64,000 nt of DNA from contig NZ_JAALDK010000001.1 in assembly GCF_013366925.1 (NCBI RefSeq), forward strand, positions 5,764,001 to 5,828,000, read 5' to 3'. The notes under the pieces were generated by a model. That model searched no databases. It saw only the letters and a list, made by a program, of their open reading frames with translations, and was not told where the DNA came from. The position numbers and the translations under genes were made by a program. Shown here piece after piece: positions 43,856-52,749 of the stretch (within the stretch, counting starts at the first letter, position 1; each line of letters opens with the position of its first letter). The stretch comes from Paraburkholderia youngii. Lineage in GTDB: Bacteria; Pseudomonadota; Gammaproteobacteria; Burkholderiales; Burkholderiaceae.

Positions 43856-45079
43856 TTATTTACCTTCGCTCAATCCGCGCTCGAGCGCCGCGACACCCGC
43901 CGGCAGATCGACCTTGACGCCAAGATCGACCATCGTGCGGCCGAGCGCGTGCACGGTGCGAAACAGGTTGTGCTCGCGGCACTGCTCGCCCATCTGGCCG
44001 ATCCGCACGATCGGCAAACCGAACGAGCCAGCGATTTCCACCTGATGCTGTCGCGAGATATGCGCGCAGACGTCGGCGGGACTCAGGCCGTCAGGCACCT
44101 CGATGCCGATCACCGAGTTGAGCCGGCAATTCTCCGGCGCATACAGTTGCAGGCCCATCGCGGTGACGCCCTGCTGCAACGCGAGCGAGCATTTCAGATG
44201 GCGCGCGAAGCGCTTCTCCAGCGTTTCCGCGCAGACGAGCCGCAGCGCCTCGTGCAAAGCGAGTACGCCCGACACCGGTGCCGTGTAGTGATAGCCGGCG
44301 TTGTGCCAGAAGTTTTCCGCCAGCGACGCATCGAGGCACCAGTGCGTGTTGGGCACCGTGCGGCCTTTGACGCGCGCCCACGCCGCGTCTGAGAACGCGA
44401 TCAGCGACACACCCGGAATCGACGACAAGCCCTTCTGGCCGCCGGTAATCACCGCGTCGATGCCCCAGTTGTCCATTTCGAGCGGCATCGTGCTCAGCGT
44501 GCAGACGGCGTCCACGATCACGAGCGCGCCGGCTTCCTTCGCGAGCGCGACGATGTCTTTCAGATGATGGTTCCACACGGTGTTCGAAGTCTCGCCCTGC
44601 ACGACCGTGACGACCTCGGGACGCTCGCGGCGCAGCGCGTCGGCGACCTGATCGAGACTCGCGACCGTGCGGTCCGCGACTTCGAGCGTGGTCACCTTCG
44701 CGCCGACGCGCCGGCTCATTTCGCCCATGCGGTCGCTGAAGAAGCCGTTCTTGATGCACAGCATGCGCGTGCCTTCCCACGCGAGATTGCAGATCGCCAT
44801 CTCCATCGCGCCCGATCCCGGTCCTGCCACGCCGAGCACCCACTTCGACTGCGTCTGGAACACGTAGCGCGCCATCGTCTTCACCTGGTTCACCACCTTC
44901 GCCATCGTGCCGCCCAGATGGTTGATCACGATCGCATTGGCCTTCGCGACCGCGGCGGGAATCGGCACGGGACCGGCGCCCATCATCAGCAGCGGTTCTT
45001 CGGGAAGGATGGCGTCGAGCGATTCGACAACCGGACAGGGGACGGACGAAGCAACGGTAGTAGAGGTTGAAGTCGGCAT
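43856..45079 (-). CDS. Class V aminotransferase, alanine/serine-glyoxylate type
   Basis: A 407-aa PLP enzyme that likely transfers the amino group from alanine or serine to glyoxylate, giving glycine and pyruvate or hydroxypyruvate. Seen: GAGPVPIPAAV, GPGSGAMEMAICNL, VIVDAVCTL (PLP Asp) and GGQKGLSSIPGVSLIAF with the Schiff-base Lys. The ATG at 45079 fits the family start after a short Thr/Ser-rich tail; no ribosome site is obvious, so the gene may be translated poorly or from elsewhere. It follows aspD by 157 bp containing a long hairpin and ends at a good terminator. Alanine made by AspD is a plausible donor. Confidence 0.88.
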   Translation of the reverse strand: MPTSTSTTVASSVPCPVVESLDAILPEEPLLMMGAGPVPIPAAVAKANAIVINHLGGTMAKVVNQVKTMARYVFQTQSKWVLGVAGPGSGAMEMAICNLAWEGTRMLCIKNGFFSDRMGEMSRRVGAKVTTLEVADRTVASLDQVADALRRERPEVVTVVQGETSNTVWNHHLKDIVALAKEAGALVIVDAVCTLSTMPLEMDNWGIDAVITGGQKGLSSIPGVSLIAFSDAAWARVKGRTVPNTHWCLDASLAENFWHNAGYHYTAPVSGVLALHEALRLVCAETLEKRFARHLKCSLALQQGVTAMGLQLYAPENCRLNSVIGIEVPDGLSPADVCAHISRQHQVEIAGSFGLPIVRIGQMGEQCREHNLFRTVHALGRTMVDLGVKVDLPAGVAALERGLSEGK

Positions 45080-45109
45080 GATCGGTGTGTGAAGGTGAAG
45101 CGCAAAGGA

Positions 45110-45151
45110 ACGAACGGCCTCGCCGCAGATATGCCGCTCGAGGCCGTTCGT
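45110..45151. repeat. 13-bp perfect inverted repeat between aspD and the aminotransferase gene
   Basis: Arms ACGAACGGCCTCG (45110-45122) and CGAGGCCGTTCGT (45139-45151) flank a 16-nt loop. On the minus strand only a weak TTCCTTT follows. It could terminate or attenuate transcription out of aspD, or protect the aspD mRNA 3' end. Confidence 0.65.
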
Positions 45152-45236
45152 CCGATCATTCACCGAACCGCGCGATTGCGCAAGTTTTTTGGCCAGGGTC
45201 GCGGGCCGCCAGGCGCGACCGGTACACCCTCGCCAG

Positions 45237-46901
45237 TCACTTCATCACCTTGCTCTTGTCGAGCTTGCTGCCGGTCGCCGCGTTGTAGCGCTCGACATAC
45301 TCCTCGATCAGCCTGCGCATCGCCCGACCGATCTTGCGATAGTCGGACTCGTTCAGATTGGCGAGCGACACGCGCCCCGACGGGTGCTGGGTGCCGAAGC
45401 CGCGGCCCGGCAGCAGCACCACGCGCGCCTCGCGCGCGAGCCGGAACAGCAGCTCGGACGGCTCGGTGTTCTTCAGCAGCCAGTCGACGAACTCGCGCCC
45501 GTAGGCTCTTTCACCGAGGAATTCGATGTCGACGATCGTGTAGTAGTCGACCTGGTTCGGATCGTCGTCCTCGAACGCGATGCCCACTTCCTCGTACAGC
45601 GCCTGCTTGCGCTTGCGGATCAGGCGCTTCAGCGCGTTCTTGTACGCGTCGGGCGTGTCCATCAAGGAGAACAGCGAGAACAGCACCATCTGCACCTGCT
45701 GCGGCGTCGACAACCCGGCCGTGTGATTGAGCGCGACGGTGCGGCTGTCGGCCACGAGCCGGTCGATGAACTTCAGCTTGTCGGGCTCGGTCGTGATCGA
45801 CTCGTAGCGACGATGCAGCTCCTTCTTCACGTCGGCCGGCAGTTCGCCGATCAGCTTGTCGAGCACGTTGTCACGATGCGTGGCCACCGCGCCGAGACGC
45901 CAGCCGGTCGCGCCGAAATACTTCGAGTACGAATAGACGAGGATCGTGTTCTTCGGCGCGAGCGCGAACAGCGACACGAAGTTGTCGGCGAACGTGCCGT
46001 ATACGTCGTCGGTCAGCAGGATCAGATCGGGCCGATCCTTGACGATATCCGCGACGTGCTCGAGGCTCGCGTCGTCGATCTTCACCGACGGCGGATTGCT
46101 CGGGTTCACGAGGAAGAACGCCTTCACTTTCGGATCGCGCAGCTTGTCGAGCTCCTGCTTCGAGTACTGCCAGCCGTGCGCGACGTCGGCATTGATATGC
46201 ACGACTTTCAGCTGATAGTCGTTCAGCGCCGGGATCTCGATGTAGGGCGTAAAGATCGGCATGCCGAGCGCGATCGAGTCGCCCGCCTTGATCAGATGGT
46301 TCTCGCGCATCGTGTTGAAGATGTAGGTCATCGCCGCAGTACCGCCTTCTACGGCGAAGATGTCGAACTCGCCGATGAACGGATGCTTGCCGATCATCTC
46401 GCGGCGCAGATACTGGCCGACGATGATTTCCGACAGCTTCAGCATGCGGTCGGGCACCGGGTAGTTCGACGCGAGAATGCCCTCGCACATCTCATACAGA
46501 AAGTCGGTCCCGGACAGCCCGAGCTGATCGCGCACGTACGACACCGCGCCGCGCAGAAAGTCGATGCCGGGCACGCCGCGGTTCTCGCGTATAAACAGGT
46601 CGAAGCGCTCCGCGAGTCCGTCGCGGCGCGGAAAACCGCCGACGCCTTCGGGCATGTACGCAAACGAGCGCTCGGACTCGCGCATCGCGAACAGGCCGAG
46701 CTGCCAGAAGCCGTGGCGAGGGATCGTCGCGAGAAAGTTCGGATTGCCACGGCCGGCGTTGAGCATCGCGATGTTGGCGGCCCGCTCGACCGCGCCGCCG
46801 CCGGCGGCCTTGATCAGTTCGTCCTTCAGTTCGAACGGGCTCAGCGCGGCAAGACCCGCGTCCACGCCCGAGCGTTTCTTATCGCCCTTCTCTTTAGCCA
46901 T
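45237..46901 (-). CDS. aspD: Bifunctional aspartate aminotransferase / aspartate 4-decarboxylase
   Basis: PLP enzyme that decarboxylates L-aspartate to L-alanine and CO2; length 554 aa, as in known AspD. Motifs: MPEGVGGFPRRDGLAERF, EGGTAAMTYIFNTM, FLVNPSNPPSVK, LTDDVYGTFADNFVSL and SYSKYFGATGWRLG with the PLP-binding Lys. The C-terminal small domain has GRGFGTQHPSGRVSLANLNE. GGAG lies 9 bp before the ATG at 46901. It is preceded on the same strand by two AspT-type exchangers; with them it forms the proton-motive aspartate:alanine cycle known from Tetragenococcus and Comamonas. Confidence 0.95.
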   Translation of the reverse strand: MAKEKGDKKRSGVDAGLAALSPFELKDELIKAAGGGAVERAANIAMLNAGRGNPNFLATIPRHGFWQLGLFAMRESERSFAYMPEGVGGFPRRDGLAERFDLFIRENRGVPGIDFLRGAVSYVRDQLGLSGTDFLYEMCEGILASNYPVPDRMLKLSEIIVGQYLRREMIGKHPFIGEFDIFAVEGGTAAMTYIFNTMRENHLIKAGDSIALGMPIFTPYIEIPALNDYQLKVVHINADVAHGWQYSKQELDKLRDPKVKAFFLVNPSNPPSVKIDDASLEHVADIVKDRPDLILLTDDVYGTFADNFVSLFALAPKNTILVYSYSKYFGATGWRLGAVATHRDNVLDKLIGELPADVKKELHRRYESITTEPDKLKFIDRLVADSRTVALNHTAGLSTPQQVQMVLFSLFSLMDTPDAYKNALKRLIRKRKQALYEEVGIAFEDDDPNQVDYYTIVDIEFLGERAYGREFVDWLLKNTEPSELLFRLAREARVVLLPGRGFGTQHPSGRVSLANLNESDYRKIGRAMRRLIEEYVERYNAATGSKLDKSKVMK

Positions 46902-47024
46902 GATGCGTTCTCCAGTGAAGAGGTGAAACACGCCGGCGTGGCGAGGGGTCCCGGTTGCGGCCGGCTACAGGGATCGATACGCAACGGCTTTCGACAACCG
47001 TGCGATCAACGTCGGGGGAGCGCG

Positions 47025-48707
47025 CTACACGAGCCCGACGACCAGCGGCCCGAGCAGTGTCAGCGCGACGTTCGCGATCGCATAGGTGATCGCGAACGGC
47101 ACGGTCGGCACCGCGCTTTCGGCCTTATCGAGCACGCCGCCGAACGCCGGGTTGGCGCTGCGCGAACCGGACAGCGCGCCGGCCAGAATCGCCGCGTTGT
47201 TGTAGCGCAGCACGTAACGGCCGAACAGCATCGTCAGCAGAAGCGGAAACAGCGTGACGAACACGCCGAGCAGGAAGATGGTCACGCCGCTTTGCTTGAC
47301 CGTGACGACCGCCTGCAGGCCCGAGTTCAGACCGACCACCGCGACGAACGCGGCGAGCCCGAAGTCCTTCAGCAATTGCGAAGCGGCCGACGGCATCACG
47401 CCGTACATCGGATGCTTGCCGCGCATCCAGCCGAACAGCAGGCCCGCCAGCAGACAGCCGCCGCCCGAGCCGAGCGTGAGCGGCACGCCGCCCACGTTGA
47501 CGACGATCAGCCCGATCAGCAGACCGATCACGAGGCCGACGCCCATGTAGATGAAATCGGTCTTGTTGCTGTACGGCAGCTCGTAGCCGGCAGCTTCGAC
47601 CGCGCGCTTGGTATCTTTCGGCGCGCCGTAGAAGGTGATCACGTCGCCGTGCTGCAGCTCGGTTTCGGGCAACACCGGCAGCGGCTGCCCGACGCGCGTG
47701 ATGCTCTGCACGTAGACGCCGTGCCGCATGTCGCGATCGATCATCTGGCGCGCGGCCGCGATCGTCGTGTGATTCATGCCCTTGCGCGTGAACACGCCTT
47801 CGCGCGTCTGCATCACGACGCCGATGTCCTCGGCGTCGCCGACCTCGTTGCCTTTCGCGCCGAACGCGACGACCGCCTCGCGGCGGCCCACGACGAGCAC
47901 GATGTCGTCGGGTTGCAGCACGAAGTCGGGCTTCGGCTCGATCTGCTGGTTACCGCGCTTGACGCGCTCGATCGTCAGACCTTCGCCGTGCAGCGACTCG
48001 ACCGCCTGCACGCTCTTGCCGGCGCTGAAGTCGATCCGGTATGCGCGCCCGACCAGTTCGGGCAGCGCCGCCACCTGCCCCGGTCCGCGCGTCGGCGCGC
48101 CCGACGACAGCTCGCGCTCCGCCTCGATCGACGCTTCGCGCAAGCCCTGGCCCATGAACTTCGGCAGGATGTTCACGCACACGATGATCGCGCCGAGCGA
48201 ACCGAACACGTAGGTGACCGCGTACGCGATCGCGACGTCCGATTGCAGCGATCTGACCTGATCGGCGGGCAGGCCGAGCCGCGCGATCGCGTCGCCCGCG
48301 GTGCCGATGATCGCCGACTGCGTGAGCGCGCCGCCCGCGAGTCCGGCCGCGAGCCCCTTGTTCAGATGGAACAGCTTCGCGCACACGACCACCGTGATCA
48401 GCGCGGTGACCGCGAGAAACACGGCCATCGCGATCTCGCGCAGCGTCTTGCGGTTCAGCGAGTTGAAGAAGCCGGGCCCGGAGTCGTAGCCGACCGCGTA
48501 GATGAACACCGCGAACATCACCGCCTTCACGCCGTTGTCGACCGTCACGCCCGCCTGGCTGATCACGACCGCCGCGAGCAGCGAGCCGCCCACGCCGCCG
48601 AGCTGGAACTTGCCGAAGTTGATCTGCCCGATGAAATAGCCGACCGCGAGCGACAGGAACAGCGCCATCTCCGGTGACTTGTGAAAGATGTTGTGTAGCC
48701 AGTCCAT
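47025..48707 (-). CDS. aspT: Aspartate:alanine exchanger family transporter, copy 2
   Basis: A 560-aa AAE-family antiporter: about five spans, a cytoplasmic region with two RCK_C/TrkA_C-like domains (about 205-370; GLTIERVKRGNQQIEPKPDF, LQHGDVITFYG), then about five more spans. The paired family motifs are GGALTQSAIIGTAGDAIARLGL and ILAGALSGSRSANPAFGGVLD. It swaps external aspartate for internal alanine, consuming a cytoplasmic proton when combined with AspD. GAGGG lies just upstream of the ATG at 48707. It lies 134 bp after copy 1 and 123 bp before aspD. Confidence 0.93.
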   Translation of the reverse strand: MDWLHNIFHKSPEMALFLSLAVGYFIGQINFGKFQLGGVGGSLLAAVVISQAGVTVDNGVKAVMFAVFIYAVGYDSGPGFFNSLNRKTLREIAMAVFLAVTALITVVVCAKLFHLNKGLAAGLAGGALTQSAIIGTAGDAIARLGLPADQVRSLQSDVAIAYAVTYVFGSLGAIIVCVNILPKFMGQGLREASIEAERELSSGAPTRGPGQVAALPELVGRAYRIDFSAGKSVQAVESLHGEGLTIERVKRGNQQIEPKPDFVLQPDDIVLVVGRREAVVAFGAKGNEVGDAEDIGVVMQTREGVFTRKGMNHTTIAAARQMIDRDMRHGVYVQSITRVGQPLPVLPETELQHGDVITFYGAPKDTKRAVEAAGYELPYSNKTDFIYMGVGLVIGLLIGLIVVNVGGVPLTLGSGGGCLLAGLLFGWMRGKHPMYGVMPSAASQLLKDFGLAAFVAVVGLNSGLQAVVTVKQSGVTIFLLGVFVTLFPLLLTMLFGRYVLRYNNAAILAGALSGSRSANPAFGGVLDKAESAVPTVPFAITYAIANVALTLLGPLVVGLV

Positions 48708-48841
48708 CGCGCCCTCGCTGAGTAGTTGTCGGGTTCGTTGGCGATACCCGGCACGGGTACGGCGCGCACCTGTGCGGCGCGAGCGCCTGATTTGCCGCGA
48801 AGTGCGAAACGCCGCGCGGCATGCGGCTTCGGCAAGTCCGG

Positions 48842-50527
48842 CTAGCCGAGCTTGCCGGCGAGGCCCACCACCACGGGCCCCATCAAAGGCAACAGGATGT
48901 TGGAGAGCGCATAGGTGATCGTGTAGCCGATCACCGGCGTGGAATTGCCGGCCACGCCGACGAGCGCGCTGATGGCCGGCGTACTGCACTGCTGGCCCGC
49001 GATCGCGCCGAGCAGCATCGGCGCTTCGAGCTTCAACAGCGCATGGCCGACCCATAGCGACAACAGGCCCGGCACCAGCACCATCAGGATGCCGGCGAGC
49101 GGCAGCGCGAGCCCGTACTCGCGCACGAGCTTGATCGCGTCGGGACCGGCCGACAGCCCGACCGCGGCGATGAACGTCGCGAGTCCGAAGTCCTTGAGGA
49201 TCTGCGCGGCCGCCGACGGCAGCGAGCCGACCAGCGGATGGCGCGAGCGAACCCAGCCGAACAGCAGCCCCGACAGCAGACAGCCGCCGCCTGTGCCGAG
49301 CGCGAGCGTCACGCCGCCGATCGTGCCGCCGAGCCGCCCGATCGCCATACCGACCAGCACACCGAGGCCGAGATAGACGAAGTCGGTCTTTTCGGTCGGC
49401 GGCAATACATAGCCGAGCCGCTTCGCGCCACGTTCGACGTCGGCTTTCGCGCCGACCAGCGTCAGCACGTCGCCGCGATGCAGATCGGTGCCGGGCAGCG
49501 CGGGAATCGTCGATTCGAGCCGCGTGATCGCAGCGATATAAACGCCGCGCGCGTTTTCCGGCTTGGCCTGCGCGCGCAGTTGCGCGACCGTCATCCCATC
49601 GACGTCGGGCCGCGTCAGCACCACGTTGAGCCGTTGCGCGAACACCTGGCCGAAATCGGCGCCCAGCACCTCTTCACCGAGGCCAGCCGACGCCGCCGCG
49701 ACGACCGCCGCGCGCCGTCCGGCGACGAGCACGACATCGCCGGCCGCGAGCCGCATCTCCATGGCGACCGGCAGGTCCGCGCCGTGGCGCTCGATCTGCT
49801 CGACGGTCAGGTTGTAGCCGTATTGCTCCTCGAGCGCGCGCACCGTGATGCCGGCGGCCTTGCCGATTCGAAACGCGCGGCCGACGAGCGCCGGCGCGGC
49901 CGCGCTCTGTCCTTCGCTGAACGCGCCCTCGCCGCCGAGCTTGCGCCACACGCGCTCGGCTTCTTCGCGCAGATTGACGCGCAGCAGCAGCGGCGCGAAC
50001 TGGCTCGTAAACAGCACGATCGTGACCAGGCCGAACAGGTAGCTGACGCTGTAAGCGGTCACGATATTGGCCTGCAGACGCTGGGTTGCCGCGTCGCCGA
50101 GACCGAGCTTCGCGATCGCCTCGGACGCGGTGCCGATCACCGCCGACTCGGTCGCCGCGCCCGCGAGCAGTCCAGATGCGGTGCCGACGTCGAGCCGCAG
50201 CACGCTGACCGCGATCATGATCAGCACCAGCACCGAGACGATTTCGATCAGTGACAGCAGCCCATAGCGCCAGCCGCGCCCGATGTTCGCGAAGAACTGC
50301 GGCCCGCCGGTGAAGCCGAGCGCGAAGATGAACAGCGCGAACGCGATGTTCTTCAGGTCGGGCGCGATGCGCGCACCGCTCTGCCCGAGCACGAGCGCGA
50401 CGATCAGCGTGCCGCACACGCCGCCGAGCTGAATCGGGCCGATATGAAACGAACCAATGAAATAGCCAATGGCGAGACATGCGAATAGTGCGATTTCGGG
50501 TTGCGATCTCAGCAATTCACCGATCAT
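48842..50527 (-). CDS. aspT: Aspartate:alanine exchanger family transporter, copy 1
   Basis: A 561-aa AAE-family protein built like its neighbour: span bundles at both ends and two TrkA_C-like domains (GYNLTVEQIERHGADLPVAM; DLHRGDVLTLVGAKADVE). The paired motifs are GAATESAVIGTASEAIAKLGL and LLGAIAGQQCSTPAISALVG. The differences in these motifs (Gln-Cys versus Arg-Ser-Ala, Glu-Ser versus Gln-Ser) suggest the two copies do not carry the same substrate equally, or work as a hetero-oligomer. It is the first gene of the operon; its start has only a weak ribosome site. Confidence 0.93.
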   Translation of the reverse strand: MIGELLRSQPEIALFACLAIGYFIGSFHIGPIQLGGVCGTLIVALVLGQSGARIAPDLKNIAFALFIFALGFTGGPQFFANIGRGWRYGLLSLIEIVSVLVLIMIAVSVLRLDVGTASGLLAGAATESAVIGTASEAIAKLGLGDAATQRLQANIVTAYSVSYLFGLVTIVLFTSQFAPLLLRVNLREEAERVWRKLGGEGAFSEGQSAAAPALVGRAFRIGKAAGITVRALEEQYGYNLTVEQIERHGADLPVAMEMRLAAGDVVLVAGRRAAVVAAASAGLGEEVLGADFGQVFAQRLNVVLTRPDVDGMTVAQLRAQAKPENARGVYIAAITRLESTIPALPGTDLHRGDVLTLVGAKADVERGAKRLGYVLPPTEKTDFVYLGLGVLVGMAIGRLGGTIGGVTLALGTGGGCLLSGLLFGWVRSRHPLVGSLPSAAAQILKDFGLATFIAAVGLSAGPDAIKLVREYGLALPLAGILMVLVPGLLSLWVGHALLKLEAPMLLGAIAGQQCSTPAISALVGVAGNSTPVIGYTITYALSNILLPLMGPVVVGLAGKLG

Positions 50528-50571
50528 GTTGGCTCGCCGATTTACAGTTGATTAACGAAAAACGGAACACC

Positions 50572-50602
50572 AACCGTTTGAAAACCGAATCAAACCGTCT
50601 GA
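50572..50602. promoter_or_regulatory. 21-bp-spaced direct repeats upstream of the aspT-aspT-aspD operon
   Basis: AACCGTTTGA and AACCGTCTGA differ at one position and sit two helical turns apart, about 45-75 bp upstream of the first exchanger gene. This is the geometry of a dimeric activator or repressor binding near a promoter. Confidence 0.4.
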
Positions 50603-50858
50603 CCAAGGTGACGCGATGGTGACGTCGCGCAGGCAACGGGCGCGATGCACGACACCTCAAAGAACGCTGCGATGACAGGAGAACCACGCAATGGATGCCG
50701 GAAGCGCCGCACAGCGGGCACCGGCGCGCCTGGACGAACGCACCGCCAGGCAATGCCGGCGGTGAAACGATTTCCCGAACGCCCGACAGTTACTCTTTCA
50801 TCGCGAAGTCGCCTAACATCGTGGAAAAGATAATCTGCTGTTTGGCCAGTTTCTCGCC

Positions 50859-50874
50859 GCATGTTTGTACATGC
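50859..50874. promoter_or_regulatory. Palindrome upstream of the lactate dehydrogenase gene
   Basis: GCATGT and ACATGC arms with a 4-bp centre lie about 115 bp upstream of the ldhA start in AT-rich DNA. Candidate regulator site; the regulator is unknown. Confidence 0.3.
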
Positions 50875-50988
50875 TTTGTTCGGAATGCTCGTTATTTGAT
50901 ATTGCAGTTCGGCACCCCTGTCAATGTTATTTTTTACGAAAACCGACTTCGCAAATCACGTCTAAAGCACGCTTCTTCGGAGCCTCAT

Positions 50989-51984
50989 ATGCGCACGATC
51001 CTGTTCAGCAGTCGTCAATACGACGTCGATACATTCACCGAAGCCAATGCCGCGCATGGCTATGAACTGCATTTCCAGGAATCCCCACTCGACAGCGAGA
51101 CCGCGATCCTCGCGCATGGCTACGACGTGGTCTGCCCGTTCGTCAACGACAACGTCGACGCCGCCACGCTCGAACGGCTTCATGCGGGCGGCACGCGCAT
51201 GATCGCGCTGCGCTCGGCGGGCTTCAATCACGTCGACCTCGCCGCGGCCGAGCGGCTCGGCCTGCCGGTCGCGCGCGTGCCGGCCTATTCGCCGTATGCG
51301 GTCGCCGAGCACGCGGTCGGGCTGATTCTCGCGCTGAACCGGCGCCTGCCACGCGCTGTGGCGCGCACGCGCGAAGGCGACTTCTCGCTGCATGGGCTGC
51401 TCGGCTTCGACCTGCACGGCAAGACGGTCGGCGTGATCGGCACCGGCATCATCGGCCGGGTATTCGGGCGCATCATGGCGGGTTTCGGCATGCAGGTGCT
51501 CGCCTACGACCCGGGGCCGCACGCCGACGAACTGATCGCGCTCGGCGCGCGCTACGTGCCGCTCGATACCTTGCTCGCCGAATCGGACATCGTCAGTCTG
51601 CATTGCCCGCTGCTGCCCGACACCTATCATCTGATCAACCGCGCCGCGCTCGCGAAGATGAAGCGCGGCGCGATGCTGATCAACACCGGGCGCGGCGGGC
51701 TCGTCGAGGCGAACGCCCTGATCGGCGCGTTGAAGGACGGCCAGCTAGGCCATCTCGGGCTCGATGTGTACGAGGAAGAAGGCGGCATCTTCTTCGAGGA
51801 TCATTCGAATCTGCCGCTGCAGGATGACGTGCTCGCGCGTCTGTTGATGTTCCCGAACGTGATCGTCACCGCGCACCAGGCGTTCTTCACGCGCGAGGCG
51901 ATGACCGAGATCGCGCAGACCACGCTCGCGAACATCGCGGCGTGGCAGGCGGGCACGCCGCGCAACCTCGTGCAGGCGGGGTAG
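50989..51984 (+). CDS. ldhA: D-lactate dehydrogenase (2-hydroxyacid dehydrogenase)
   Basis: NADH-dependent enzyme that reduces pyruvate to D-lactate; 331 aa, normal for the family. Seen: RSAGFNHVDL, AVAEHAVGLILALNR, the NAD-binding TVGVIGTGIIGRVFGRIM with YDP afterwards, and the catalytic triad Arg in LINTGRGGLVE, Glu in LDVYEEEGG and His in VTAHQAFF. CGGAG lies 6 bp upstream of the ATG at 50989. It is divergent from the aspT/aspD operon, so aspartate-to-alanine metabolism and pyruvate reduction may be co-regulated. Confidence 0.94.
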   Translation: MRTILFSSRQYDVDTFTEANAAHGYELHFQESPLDSETAILAHGYDVVCPFVNDNVDAATLERLHAGGTRMIALRSAGFNHVDLAAAERLGLPVARVPAYSPYAVAEHAVGLILALNRRLPRAVARTREGDFSLHGLLGFDLHGKTVGVIGTGIIGRVFGRIMAGFGMQVLAYDPGPHADELIALGARYVPLDTLLAESDIVSLHCPLLPDTYHLINRAALAKMKRGAMLINTGRGGLVEANALIGALKDGQLGHLGLDVYEEEGGIFFEDHSNLPLQDDVLARLLMFPNVIVTAHQAFFTREAMTEIAQTTLANIAAWQAGTPRNLVQAG

Positions 51985-52028
51985 CGGTGATAACCGGGGC
52001 CTATGGGAGTTGCCGAGGACCGCGAAAG

Positions 52029-52649
52029 TCAGACGTCGCTGTCGCCCAGTTGGGTCGCGCGAATCTCGGTGCGGGCATCATCGGCCGCGCCGCACAGCTC
52101 ACGCAGCAATGCCGCCTCGCGCTCGTGCACTTCGACCGGACACCAGCGCGCGCCCGCCTCGGCCAGATAGCGCGCGCGATGCTGGCCGTTGCGAAACGCC
52201 ACCACCCCCTCGCGCTCGATGCCGATCCAGCCGAGCAGTCCCGGCGCTCGTCGCGTGGAGATCGTCACGTAGGGCATCTGCGGAATGCGCGCGCTGTCGG
52301 GATCGAGAAACTCGCGAATGCCGGGGACCTTGCCCGCGTGCCATTCGGCGACCGGCTTCAGCACGTAATCGGTGTTGTCGCGATTCGCGCACACGAGCAG
52401 CTTGCGCAGATCGACGAGCACCACCTGGTGACGCGTGCCGTCGGTGACGAATACGCGCTTCAGACGCACATGGTCGTACCACGAATGCTGACGCAACGGC
52501 ACGATCCAGACCGTTTCGGCGCTGGTCGGTGCGGAGGCCGGGGATGAATTGGGCAAAGGCAGGGACAAAGGCACACTCGGCAAGCTGACGGCAGGACGCC
52601 AGCGCATTAATAGAGCGCTCACGCTACGAGCCGGATGTGACGAAAACAT
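52029..52649 (-). CDS. Uncharacterised protein with ParB-like/fertility-inhibition-like motif
   Basis: A 206-aa soluble protein. About 45 residues of Ser/Pro/Ala-rich sequence lead into a compact domain starting TVWIVPLRQHSWYDHVRLKR. The segment AFRNGQHRARYLAEAGARWCPVEV resembles the Gly-x-His-Arg-x2-Ala motif of ParB/Srx-like folds, as in proteins annotated as plasmid fertility inhibition factors (FiwA-like). The match is from memory and partial. It is a single gene on the minus strand between two plus-strand genes. AGG lies 6 bp before the ATG. Confidence 0.65.
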   Translation of the reverse strand: MFSSHPARSVSALLMRWRPAVSLPSVPLSLPLPNSSPASAPTSAETVWIVPLRQHSWYDHVRLKRVFVTDGTRHQVVLVDLRKLLVCANRDNTDYVLKPVAEWHAGKVPGIREFLDPDSARIPQMPYVTISTRRAPGLLGWIGIEREGVVAFRNGQHRARYLAEAGARWCPVEVHEREAALLRELCGAADDARTEIRATQLGDSDV

Positions 52650-52749
52650 GACGGCCTACCGGATTAATTGCGCTGCATGAGCGGTTGGCAACCCCGCCTG
52701 ATCAGCAGGCGAATACGGCGCTTCAGATACCCTTCAGGTATACATAACG

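Larger units (their letters stand above)
50528..50988. other. 461-bp divergent promoter region between aspT and ldhA
   Basis: No gene is convincing. Near aspT there are two direct repeats, AACCGTTTGA (50572-50581) and AACCGTCTGA (50593-50602), exactly 21 bp apart. Near ldhA the sequence is AT-rich (50820-50960) and contains the palindrome GCATGT-TTGT-ACATGC (50859-50874). Both look like regulator sites. Confidence 0.5.

Noticed and set aside
45189..48677. Very long plus-strand open frame (about 1160 codons) opposite aspD and aspT
   Set aside because: It is antisense to well-supported genes, its translation is Arg/His/Asp-rich with no family features, and long antisense frames are expected in GC-rich DNA.
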